64,000 bases of DNA from positions 1 to 64,000 of the forward strand of contig JADYZV010000131.1 of the NCBI GenBank assembly GCA_020852965.1, read 5' to 3'. Below the pieces are notes generated by a model, which saw nothing but the letters and a program-made list of their open reading frames with translations, was not told the DNA's origin and did not search any database. This stretch comes from Pirellulaceae bacterium (GTDB lineage Bacteria; Planctomycetota; Planctomycetia; Pirellulales; Pirellulaceae). Of this stretch, positions 1 to 7,944 are shown piece by piece (the first letter of the stretch is position 1; the number at the start of each line of letters is the position of its first letter). The position numbers and the translations under genes were made by a program.

Positions 1-25
1 AACCACGCCCACTACACTAATAACG

Positions 26-847
26 CTAGCGTGGGTTCACAGGCAGGTTCGAGCCGGCGACCTGCTCGAAGCTCAAATTGTCGATCTTGTGGACGTCGAG
101 CACCTCTTGGAAGTTCTCGCCACCGACCAAATAAAGCGGATGGCCGGCATCTTGCTGTTGAGTCACCAAACCGTAGTGCCGAGTCAGCTCGAGAGTGGCC
201 AAGAACATGGCTACCAGCGCGCTCTTGTGCATACCGGCCTCAAACAACGTGGTCAGCTCGATCCGCTTCTGCTGGCAGACCAAACTATGAATCCGCTCCA
301 TGTAGACGTGGATCGGCGTGTCATCGACCACGACGGTGGCCGTTGTGCGGGGCTGTCGCTCGCGCAAAATACGCCCGAAGGCACTCACCAAATCCCAGAC
401 CTCGAGTGGTTCGAGCGGTTGATCGCTTGGGTCGAGCCGGCGCGGGGGGAGGTCGTTGGACAGTCGCGAGTACCGCATCTGCCAGCGTTGCCCCTGCTCG
501 TCTAGGATACTGCTGGCATCTCGAATCCGACGATACTCGATCAGCCGAGCCACCAAGTCGTCCGAGATCTCATCGACCGCCTCCGCGCCACTGTCCGCCT
601 CCGCTGGGTCGCGTTGGTCTGGCACCGCCTGCTTGGCCTTCATCTCGACCAGAATGCTAGCAATTTCGATAAAGTCGGCCACATCGTCGATCGACAACTC
701 GACCAAAACCTCCAAGTACTCGAGGTACTGATTGGTGATTTTGGCGAGCGGCAGATCGCTCAAGACGAGCTCCTCGCGCCGCACGATATGCAGAAGCAGG
801 TCGAGCGGCCCGAAGTACTGATGCAAGTCAACTTGAAACTTTGCCAC
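26..847 (-). CDS. scpA: Segregation and condensation protein A (ScpA)
   Basis: 273 residues, GTG start at 847. ScpA is the kleisin subunit that bridges the SMC heads and binds ScpB in the bacterial condensin complex. The N-terminal part carries the family pattern FGPLDLLLHIVRREEL followed by a helix with ITNQYLEYL (residues about 10-45), and the C-terminal end has the winged-helix pattern ALVAMFLATLELTRHYGLV (about 210-230) that contacts SMC. Length fits the family (about 230-280). The start lies three bases after the stop of the upstream ribbon-helix-helix gene, so the two are very likely cotranscribed and translationally coupled. The partner scpB is not in the window; it could lie past the left edge. 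Identification is by motif and is firm. Confidence 0.93.
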   Translation of the reverse strand: MAKFQVDLHQYFGPLDLLLHIVRREELVLSDLPLAKITNQYLEYLEVLVELSIDDVADFIEIASILVEMKAKQAVPDQRDPAEADSGAEAVDEISDDLVARLIEYRRIRDASSILDEQGQRWQMRYSRLSNDLPPRRLDPSDQPLEPLEVWDLVSAFGRILRERQPRTTATVVVDDTPIHVYMERIHSLVCQQKRIELTTLFEAGMHKSALVAMFLATLELTRHYGLVTQQQDAGHPLYLVGGENFQEVLDVHKIDNLSFEQVAGSNLPVNPR

Positions 848-850
848 GAA

Positions 851-1651
851 CTACGGCCTGCTTGTCGTGGAGATGTATTCGAACTCGCTGCTAGTCTCTG
901 GACGCCGAGCCGGCATTGGCGCTGGGCCGGCTTCGGCAGCGGCGGCTGCAGCAACCGCAGCGGCTGACTTGGAGCGAGTCCGCGGCTTGCGGCCACGCGG
1001 CTTCGAATTCGTCTCCGGAATCATGGCAGGGTCGAGCAATTGCAGCATGCGCGATATGCACAATCGGTTGACGCTGATGTTGAGTAGGGACGCTTCATCG
1101 CACATCGCTTCATGCAGGCTCTTGGGCAAGCGTACCGTGATCATGCGCTGCGGGTCATTGGGGTCGCTCTCGGGAAGGTCGCGGCTGCGCAGAGCGGTCA
1201 GCATGCCCTGGAGCTGGTGGTGCTCGTCGGTTCTCAGGAAAGCACCGAAATCCTCATCCTCTTGAAATAGATCACGCAGCATACCGGCCCCCCCCATTAG
1301 CTCTCGGTAGAAGCAAACCCAGGTCGGCGCGTTCGAGAACAGGTCATTGGCAATCTCGAAGGCCTGCTTGCATCGCTCGCTAAAGGTGGCCGCTGGGACC
1401 AGCTCCTGACGCAATTTGCTAGCTATTGCAGAAAACTGCTTCAGCTCGAGGGCCAACTTAGCTGCCGCTTCGTTAAAAGGGGCCGTGGCTGCTTCCTTAT
1501 CCTGGCCCGCTTTGCGGGGGGGCGCGCCAGACTTGGCTGCGTCCGGTTCCATGCCGTTACCGCTAGAGTGCGGCTCGTGGTTGTGGCTGCTGGGGTGGTG
1601 ATTCCCCGTGGTCGCGTGGTTGCCGGTGGCCTGGTGGGGGCTGGGGGTCAT
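851..1651 (-). CDS. Ribbon-helix-helix domain protein upstream of scpA
   Basis: 266 residues, ATG at 1651 with GAGGAA six bases upstream. Residues about 168-202 read RMITVRLPKSLHEAMCDEA then NISVNRLCISRML, the strand-helix-helix pattern of HicB/Arc-type DNA-binding proteins, with the basic/polar strand MITVRLP. The first 60 residues are low-complexity and His/Asn/Ser-rich; the middle is helical; the C-terminal tail is basic (PRGRKPRTRSKS) followed by an Ala-rich stretch. The gene stops three bases before scpA. A DNA-binding role is a family inference; a link to chromosome organisation is suggested only by the operon. A HicB antitoxin is less likely because no HicA-like toxin gene is adjacent and the protein is much longer than an antitoxin. 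Confidence 0.8.
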   Translation of the reverse strand: MTPSPHQATGNHATTGNHHPSSHNHEPHSSGNGMEPDAAKSGAPPRKAGQDKEAATAPFNEAAAKLALELKQFSAIASKLRQELVPAATFSERCKQAFEIANDLFSNAPTWVCFYRELMGGAGMLRDLFQEDEDFGAFLRTDEHHQLQGMLTALRSRDLPESDPNDPQRMITVRLPKSLHEAMCDEASLLNISVNRLCISRMLQLLDPAMIPETNSKPRGRKPRTRSKSAAAVAAAAAAEAGPAPMPARRPETSSEFEYISTTSRP

Positions 1652-2511
1652 ACAGTTCCTCTTTCTTCAGCTTGTCAACATTGGGAAATCCGTTCTGCAC
1701 CGAACCTCGTCGCTCGGCTGTGTAGTACATCCTCTAACGCAAGCAAATGCCTTTCTGTAAGTCGTTTAATTGCTAGCAGTTAAGGATATCGACCCCAACG
1801 TGCCTGTTTTGCGCGCACCAGTGCCCACTAGCGGTCAAGCCGCAGCGTGCTTAATTACTGAGCACCTGGCGTTTACTCAAATACTAAGTGTCCAACTGGT
1901 GTGGGTTCGTGTTTTCTAAGAAAAACAGGGATGTGCAGCGGCAAGTACGCACGGCGGGTGGTTTGGTGCGGGCGAAGGCAGCGCGAAGACAGCGCTTTGC
2001 CTGGCGGCAGCGTCGCCACTCGCCTCGCGGCGCGATCCCAAGCCGAGCAGTGGCCAACGAAACGACTTCCGTGATGCGCAAGTGATTCACTGCAGACCGA
2101 ACTGGCTTGGTGCATATCGCTTTCCCAGTCTGCGATCCGGTACAAAACATGGCGTTAAGCATGCAAAAAAACAGGTGTTTCCGATTCGTGGCGAAGTGAC
2201 CTTTGATGCGCAATAGATGTCAATCCCTGTTGGTTGGGCCAGCGGAAGACCATTTGGCGACGGTAGTTGTCCAGCCTCCACGGTCTAGCCTGGCAATCTG
2301 GTTAAAGTGCTCGACGGATGATGCCGGCAATGGGCTGCTGGGCGATCGCTGCGGAGGATGTTACGACTAAGCCCTGCTTTTTGAGTTTGGCAATGCACCG
2401 GGCTTTTTCCGGTAGCAAAAAACGGACTGGGCGATTAACTTAGCTAGCTTGCGGACTCGTGCGAGCAACTACCCGTTACCCAGCTCCAGTGGAACCCTGA
2501 CGAACCAAACT
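1652..2511. other. 860-bp gap, no recognisable gene
   Basis: The stretch lies between two divergent genes (the ribbon-helix-helix gene and DAHP synthase) and must hold promoters for both, although no convincing -35/-10 pair could be picked. Short open frames exist on both strands around 1884-2213, but their peptides are Arg/Cys-rich, match no family and lack ribosome binding sites. The in-frame TTG at 2449 upstream of the DAHP synthase gene is considered too early a start. Confidence 0.6.
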
Positions 2512-3852
2512 ATGCACACCAGTTGGACTGCCGAATCATGGAAGAGTTGCGCTGCCAGCCAGCAACCCGAGTACGACGATTTCGCCGAGCTACAAGAAGT
2601 GCTGGCCGTACTTCGGCGCCTACCGCCACTGGTATCGAGCTGGGAGATCGATCGACTTCGTGCCGACATGACGAGTGCGCAGGCCGGAGAGGCGTGGGTT
2701 CTGCAGGGAGGCGACTGCGCCGAGTCGTTTGATGATTGCCAAGCGGAGTCGATCGCGAGCAAAATCAAAGTGCTGCTGCAAATGTCGTTGGTGCTGATCT
2801 ACGGTTCGCAGCAAAAGATCGTTCGCATTGGTCGCATTGCTGGTCAGTACGCCAAGCCGCGAAGCAGCAGCACCGAAAGCCGCGACGGCCAAACGCTCCC
2901 CTCCTACCGGGGGGATTTAATTAACCACAGCCCCTTCTCCCACTCCCACCGTCGCAACGATCCGCAGTTGCTATTGCGCGGCTACGAACGGGCTGCGGTC
3001 ACGCTCAACTTTATCCGCGCCCTCAGCGAAGGGGGCTTTGCCGATCTGCATCATCCCGAGAACTGGGACTTGACCTTCGTGGCCGAAAGCTCCGAATGCG
3101 AGCGGTATAAACGAATGGTACAGTCGCTCGGGGATGCCCTGCGGTTTATCGAATCGATCGCCCCGGGACCGCTGACGGAGCTACGCCGAGTTGACTTCTT
3201 TACCTCGCACGAGGCGCTGCATCTACACTACGAACAAGCCTTGACGCGACTGAGCGTGCGAGGCACAGGCTGGTACAACTTCGGCACCCACTTTCCTTGG
3301 ATCGGTGAGCGGACACGAGCCATTTCCGGGGCGCATGTGGAATTGTTGCGAGGGGTTCGCAACCCGCTAGGGATCAAGGTCGGTCCGACTGCCATCGCTC
3401 AGGAAATCGTCGACTTGACTCGCCGATTAAACCCTGAGAACGAACCGGGGCGCATTACACTTATTCACCGAATCGGCAATCAGCGCGTAGCCGATACCCT
3501 TCCCAAGCTGGTCGACGAGATCGCTCGCAGCAACGCGCGTGTGTTGTGGATCTGCGACCCGATGCACGGCAATACCGTCTCGACCGAATCGGGACAAAAG
3601 ACACGGCGTTTTGACGATGTGCTAGCCGAGCTCCGCACGTCGTTTGCCGTCCATCGACAGTGCGGCACTCGCTTGGGTGGTGTCCATCTCGAGCTGACGG
3701 GCGAGAATGTGACCGAATGTTTGGGTGGCGCAGGCGGCTTGACCGAAGCCGACCTGCACACGGCCTACAACACAAGTTGCGATCCGAGGCTAAACTATGA
3801 GCAGGCGATGGAGATCGCCTTTTCCATCGCGGATGAGATCCAACAGCGATAG
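2512..3852 (+). CDS. 3-deoxy-7-phosphoheptulonate synthase, class II
   Basis: 446 residues from ATG 2512. Condenses phosphoenolpyruvate with erythrose 4-phosphate to DAHP, the first step of the shikimate pathway, in the cytoplasm. Class II (plant/AroAII type) hallmarks are all visible: WTAESW near the N-terminus, PPLV, GGDCAESF (manganese-site Cys), RIGRIAGQYAKPRS, TSHEALHLHYEQALTR, GTHFPWIGERTR, GIKVGPT, LIHRIGN, WICDPMHGNT and GVHLELTGENVTECLGG. ATG 2512 was preferred to the in-frame TTG at 2449 because similarity to the family begins at WTAESW and length then matches the usual 440-470. It is monocistronic as far as can be seen; the next gene is separated by a repeat region. No feedback leader peptide was noticed. 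Confidence 0.95.
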   Translation: MHTSWTAESWKSCAASQQPEYDDFAELQEVLAVLRRLPPLVSSWEIDRLRADMTSAQAGEAWVLQGGDCAESFDDCQAESIASKIKVLLQMSLVLIYGSQQKIVRIGRIAGQYAKPRSSSTESRDGQTLPSYRGDLINHSPFSHSHRRNDPQLLLRGYERAAVTLNFIRALSEGGFADLHHPENWDLTFVAESSECERYKRMVQSLGDALRFIESIAPGPLTELRRVDFFTSHEALHLHYEQALTRLSVRGTGWYNFGTHFPWIGERTRAISGAHVELLRGVRNPLGIKVGPTAIAQEIVDLTRRLNPENEPGRITLIHRIGNQRVADTLPKLVDEIARSNARVLWICDPMHGNTVSTESGQKTRRFDDVLAELRTSFAVHRQCGTRLGGVHLELTGENVTECLGGAGGLTEADLHTAYNTSCDPRLNYEQAMEIAFSIADEIQQR

Positions 3853-3915
3853 CGGATGCCCGCAAGCGACTCGTCAAGGCCAAGTTTTGAGACCGGGAGG
3901 TAGTCTAGGGTGGGG

Positions 3916-4022
3916 GTAGTGGACGAGGTTGCGAGTCCCAGACTCGCACCGAAACGGAACACGCAATACGGACTCGTAACCTCGTCCACTACGCAATACG
4001 CACTCGTAACCTCGTCCACTAC
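3916..4022. repeat. Inverted and tandem repeat, GGACGAGGTT family
   Basis: A 23-base arm at 3916-3938 (GTAGTGGACGAGGTT core) is the reverse complement, with one mismatch, of 3970-3992, and again of most of 4000-4022. The right-hand arms belong to a 30-bp tandem duplication (3961-3990 and 3991-4020) that differs at one base. A related single arm is at 55822-55844. It can form a long stem after the DAHP synthase stop, so it may end transcription, although no T-tract follows. Confidence 0.8.
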
Positions 4023-4087
4023 ACTGAAATAATTAGGCAAATGCAATCCTTTTACGAAGCGGTTCTACTTTGCTCTCCAATCGGCTC

Positions 4088-5413
4088 ATGCTGTCCGGCA
4101 AGCGGAAGCTCATGAGCGCCATTTTGGCGCTGGCGGCAATGTTCGCAACGCCTGAGTGTTTGAGCCAACGGCTCTGCGCGCAGGAGTCCGCTTCTCCGAG
4201 AGCGGTCGGAGCAGCGCTCCCGCCTGGTTTTTCGCGGGTTTCCGGAACGCACCTCGACCTGATAACGGATCTTCCCCTAGACGACGACCTGCGTGAGCTT
4301 CCGGCGGTGTTCGATGCGGCCATGGCGGGCTGGTGCGACGTCTTCGAAATACCGCCAGCCAACGTCGCATCGTGGCGGGTGGAAGCCTACGTGATGCGCG
4401 ATCGCCAGCGGTTCTTGGCCGCTGGGTTCTTGCCGAAAGAAATCGCACATTTCATCAACGGTTTTCAGCTTGGCGACCGCCTGTGGGTCAATGAGCAGCC
4501 GAGCGTCTATTACCGCCGTCATCTGCTACTGCATGAAGGGACCCACTGGATCATGTCCCGCAAATTCGGTGGTTTGGGTCCACCTTGGCTGGCCGAAGGA
4601 ATGGCAGAGTGGCTCGGTACCCATCGCTGGGACGGCCAGCATTTGGAAATGGGAGTGATCCCAACCAACAGCGACGAGGTTCCCTATTGGGGACGCACAA
4701 AAACGATCCAAGAACAACTCAGCCAAGGTGTCGCCCCTTCGCTGGAAACGATTTTGCGGTACAGCAATACGGCCCACCAGCAGCAGGACGCCTACGTTTG
4801 GAGTTGGGCGGCGGTGGTCTTTCTCAAGCATCATCCCGACACGGCAGCCCTTTTCTCGCAACTCCTACAGCAGCCCTGGCATGGTAGCGACGCCTCCAAT
4901 CGCTGGTTATTTACCCACTTAAGGTCCTCTTGGCCGCGCATTCGACAGCAGTGGCAAGTCACACTCAGCGATCTCGACTACGGCTTCGATCCCCAGCACG
5001 GCCTGCTGGAGCTCTCACCCAAACTACGACCGCTCCGCGATCAGCAGACGCTAGTCGTCCGGGCCACCGACGGCTGGCAAGCCAGTGGCTTTGCCGTAGC
5101 TGCTGGAGCACACTTGAAGATCACGGCCACCGGAGAGTACTCGGTCGGCAGTGAACCCAAACCGTGGAAATGCACACCGGCGGGCGTGCAGCTCGAATAT
5201 TACCGCGGAATCCCGCTTGGACGCCTGCTGATGTCGACTGCTAGCACACTCCAGCACGAACCCGATTTCGCTCGGCCACTAAAAATTCAGCAAGTTGGCG
5301 ATGGAGGCGAATTCACGATCACCCAGGGAGGTGAGCTGCTATTTCGTATCAACGAATCGATTGGCGGCCTGGCTGACAATTCGGGGACGCTCGAAGTGAC
5401 GATCAGTCCCTAA
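4088..5413 (+). CDS. Secreted gluzincin-like protein with HExxH motif
   Basis: 441 residues from ATG 4088 (an in-frame TTG lies at 4070, another ATG at 4112). The first 35 residues are a basic start plus a hydrophobic stretch (LMSAILALAAMF), a likely signal peptide, so the protein is probably periplasmic or envelope-bound. Residues about 146-165 contain LLLHEGTHWIM, a zinc HExxH motif, followed by PPWLAEGMAEWLG whose Glu could be the third zinc ligand, as in the peptidase-MA-like gluzincins common in planctomycetes. The C-terminal third is beta-rich and has no recognised motif. Substrate unknown. A similar HExxH arrangement is found in the TPR protein at 17716-20349. Confidence 0.75.
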   Translation: MLSGKRKLMSAILALAAMFATPECLSQRLCAQESASPRAVGAALPPGFSRVSGTHLDLITDLPLDDDLRELPAVFDAAMAGWCDVFEIPPANVASWRVEAYVMRDRQRFLAAGFLPKEIAHFINGFQLGDRLWVNEQPSVYYRRHLLLHEGTHWIMSRKFGGLGPPWLAEGMAEWLGTHRWDGQHLEMGVIPTNSDEVPYWGRTKTIQEQLSQGVAPSLETILRYSNTAHQQQDAYVWSWAAVVFLKHHPDTAALFSQLLQQPWHGSDASNRWLFTHLRSSWPRIRQQWQVTLSDLDYGFDPQHGLLELSPKLRPLRDQQTLVVRATDGWQASGFAVAAGAHLKITATGEYSVGSEPKPWKCTPAGVQLEYYRGIPLGRLLMSTASTLQHEPDFARPLKIQQVGDGGEFTITQGGELLFRINESIGGLADNSGTLEVTISP

Positions 5414-5417
5414 TGCG

Positions 5418-6167
5418 TCAGTCCGATTTCCGATGACTATCGACAAAGGCGACTCTCAGACCGCCGAGATAACACTTTGAGCTCGGGTGGAGGCGCAGCC
5501 AATCGCCCAATGGCATCGTGCATTGTGTTAATTCTTGCATCGGAAAATCCTCCGCACTATGCGCGATGCACTTGCCGTCAACAACCAATATGAATTCGCC
5601 GTCATCTTGCAATCCAGCCAGCGCGAGCTGCGCACCAGGTCTAGAACGCTCGTCGACGAAAACACGCGTCAGGTGTTTGGCTGCACAATGGGTCACCGTG
5701 GCTTGCCTGTGCTCGCTGGCCACCGTGACCATGCTGTAATAGGGATTGGCCATGCCCGCGATAGCGAAGGCAAAATAGCAATCATCCAATTCGATGCCAA
5801 CAATCGTTTCGGTCAAATCCCTCTCTTCGACCTCGTCGGAACGAAGTAGATCGGGGACCGTATCGGCAGATAGCCAATGGGGGACGAAGATAGAGTCAAC
5901 TTGGGCTTCGCTGGAAACGATGGGGTTGACTTTTCGCCAAGCTGGAATGGCATCGCCGGTGAAACTGCTGCCCAATGGAGTAACGATTCCGCGAGCGAGT
6001 TCAACGGCATTGAATTTGGGTTGTTTGTAAGTAGGCCAAGTTATCCAACATGCGACTGCAGCGAAGACAGGGATACCGAGGTATACGATCAATCGCACGC
6101 CCGTCGCCAAGAAACCTGCGATCGGATAGGGTTCATAACGAAATTGGCCATCGACGCACGATTTCAT
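5418..6167 (-). CDS. Single-pass membrane protein, possible distant DUF3179 relative
   Basis: 249 residues, ATG at 6167 with AAGGAA upstream. One membrane segment lies near residues 22-45 (VRLIVYLGIPVFAAVACWI). The soluble part carries IVGIELDDCYFAFAI, then YSMVTVA, VTHCAAKHLTRVF, GLQDDGEFILVVDGK and WLRLHPSSKCY; the order of an Ala/Tyr-rich strand, a THC motif and a C-terminal W-x-x-x-HP motif resembles DUF3179 proteins, but this is a remote reading. The gene is convergent with the HExxH gene, with only four bases between the stops. Function unknown. Confidence 0.6.
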   Translation of the reverse strand: MKSCVDGQFRYEPYPIAGFLATGVRLIVYLGIPVFAAVACWITWPTYKQPKFNAVELARGIVTPLGSSFTGDAIPAWRKVNPIVSSEAQVDSIFVPHWLSADTVPDLLRSDEVEERDLTETIVGIELDDCYFAFAIAGMANPYYSMVTVASEHRQATVTHCAAKHLTRVFVDERSRPGAQLALAGLQDDGEFILVVDGKCIAHSAEDFPMQELTQCTMPLGDWLRLHPSSKCYLGGLRVAFVDSHRKSD

Positions 6168-6647
6168 AGTTGGGTTCCTTTGCTCTAAGCAGTTTTCACC
6201 AGCGTTGACACTGAAGTCGGACCCGTTAGAGTCCTACCATCACAAGCCCAGGGCTAGGCGATCGCTGCGGTAATACCCTGCACAACCAAGTACTTCGCAC
6301 CAGCCAAGCACTTCTTGGAAGTTCTCCGCCACAAACGGCTGGTTACTTGATTCGATACCGCAATGCCATGAGGGGTGCATGGATTGGGCCCAGAAGAATC
6401 GCGTTTTGTCTTGATCGAGCGCGCCGGCGAATAGTCAACGCGACTTGTCAACTTCGCAATATCGGCCATAGTGGTTGCCACCGAGCAAATACATGAGTGT
6501 TAGCAACGCTCTGGCTCATCAACGGGCCTGCGTTCTCTGGATTACGAGTGGATGCGCCGAGGAGGGGATTGAGCTAGCCTGTAGTGCTCGTGTAGACAAT
6601 GCACTCTTTTATTCATTAAAAATAGCGAATGAGTTTTCAAAGAAAAT
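6168..6647. other. 480-bp gap, no supported gene
   Basis: This separates a leftward gene and a rightward gene, so it probably carries both promoters. On the minus strand short peptides such as MYLLGGNHYGRY and VAENFQEVLGW appear in different frames with stops between them; they could be debris of a decayed gene but no family was recognised. Nothing else is seen. Confidence 0.4.
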
Positions 6648-7733
6648 ATGAATCCTGGAAAGTCACCCCCCGCCGGGGCACCGTTTCGTGCAGCCACACC
6701 GATCGCTGCGCCGTTTACGCAAGCTTGGATTCAAGCGCTCACATTGGCCGCTGACAATCCGTTGGCGCGAACGATCAAGCCACAGATCGAGCTGGTCAAT
6801 ACACTCAGCCGCTCGCGCGCCGAAGCAGATCGCGCGCAAGCGGCCCAGGAGCTGTGGCAAGTGTCGCAGCGCGAGGTGTTGAGCGATTTGCTCCATGTAC
6901 TTCCCGTCTATCGCGCGCAGTGGGACTTCCCGTCGGACGACAAATTCATCTACCGTCGACGCGACGCCGGCACCGTCCTTGCAGCAATGCCAGGCGATAG
7001 TTCCGAACCTTCGAGCAGTAATGTGGCCCGACGCTCCGCCGTCGGAACCGCCGCCGCTTCGGCAAATGGTGATTTCGCCGCTTGGTGCAGCGCAATGGGA
7101 CTTAGCTCGCTCGAAGTCCCTTTAACAGCGGAAGTCTTCAGTGGCGACTGGGCGAGTCTGGTGCGCAGTGAAGCGGTGCGATTGCAGCAGTCGCTGAGCC
7201 TCTCAGCAGTGGCGCAGGCGACGACTCTCCAGCTTCCCTGTACTGCGCGGTGGGACACACAGGGTTGGTCGATCACGTTCGATCAAGTCGACTGGGTGGT
7301 CATCGCCTACGACGAATTGCCGGTGATGCAGCGGCCAACCTATGCGGAACTCGAAGAACCATTGAGCTGGTTGCTGGCCACGGCCAACGACACTTTGGTC
7401 GTCAAACGAGCGGCTAACTGTAATTTTACTCCCACTCCGACTGCTTGGGAGGATTGCGTCGCCAGCCTGCAACCGCTGCACGCTGGTCTGCGCGAACAGC
7501 CGGGCAGCTATGCTCCTTGGTTGCTGAGAACGTGGCACTGCGTATGGCCCACCGTCTATCGCGAGCAACAAGTGCTACACGAGCGCGCCGATATCGACGT
7601 ATTGCGGCGTGAGTTGAAAGCTTGCCTCGATGCGCAGCCACGGCTGTGCATGTGGATGTTTCTATTTGCCAAATTAATCTGTCAGACACAGCTTTCGACC
7701 GGCCTGGGGTTTTGTGCCGACTTTGGCGATTAA
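6648..7733 (+). CDS. Hypothetical protein, 361 aa
   Basis: ATG at 6648. No signal peptide, membrane segment or known motif is visible; the protein is soluble, rich in Ala, Leu, Trp and Ser, with an Ala/Ser-rich linker about residues 112-142. Tryptophans recur across the second half (WDTQGWSITFDQVDWVV, WAL-type and TWHCVWP patterns). Codon and base composition look like the neighbours, and the frame is uninterrupted over 1 kb, which supports a real gene. The start is preceded only by an A-rich stretch (AAAGAAA). It is upstream of, and in the same direction as, the molybdoenzyme cluster but 211 bases away, so a functional link is not indicated. Confidence 0.6.
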   Translation: MNPGKSPPAGAPFRAATPIAAPFTQAWIQALTLAADNPLARTIKPQIELVNTLSRSRAEADRAQAAQELWQVSQREVLSDLLHVLPVYRAQWDFPSDDKFIYRRRDAGTVLAAMPGDSSEPSSSNVARRSAVGTAAASANGDFAAWCSAMGLSSLEVPLTAEVFSGDWASLVRSEAVRLQQSLSLSAVAQATTLQLPCTARWDTQGWSITFDQVDWVVIAYDELPVMQRPTYAELEEPLSWLLATANDTLVVKRAANCNFTPTPTAWEDCVASLQPLHAGLREQPGSYAPWLLRTWHCVWPTVYREQQVLHERADIDVLRRELKACLDAQPRLCMWMFLFAKLICQTQLSTGLGFCADFGD

Positions 7734-7944
7734 GTTCATGCTGCTGTTGGTGGTGAACCGAGCTGCCTGCTTCAATATGTCACGCCGCTGAGCAGCCAAA
7801 TACGGATACTCGGCTCTGGTTTTCTGTGTTTGGTTTGATATACTCCAGCGCAAGGAGTGCGACACGCTAACGCGTACCGAATTAGCGATTCGCTGGCTCC
7901 TACCTTCAGTGCTCAAATCACCATTGCAAACCAGGAACTCAGAT

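Noticed and set aside
851-1651. HicAB toxin-antitoxin pair
   Set aside because: Only the ribbon-helix-helix part resembles HicB; no HicA-like small gene is adjacent and the neighbour is scpA.
1884-2213. Minus-strand 109-codon open frame upstream of the DAHP synthase gene
   Set aside because: Arg/Cys-rich, no ribosome binding site and no recognisable family; treated as chance.
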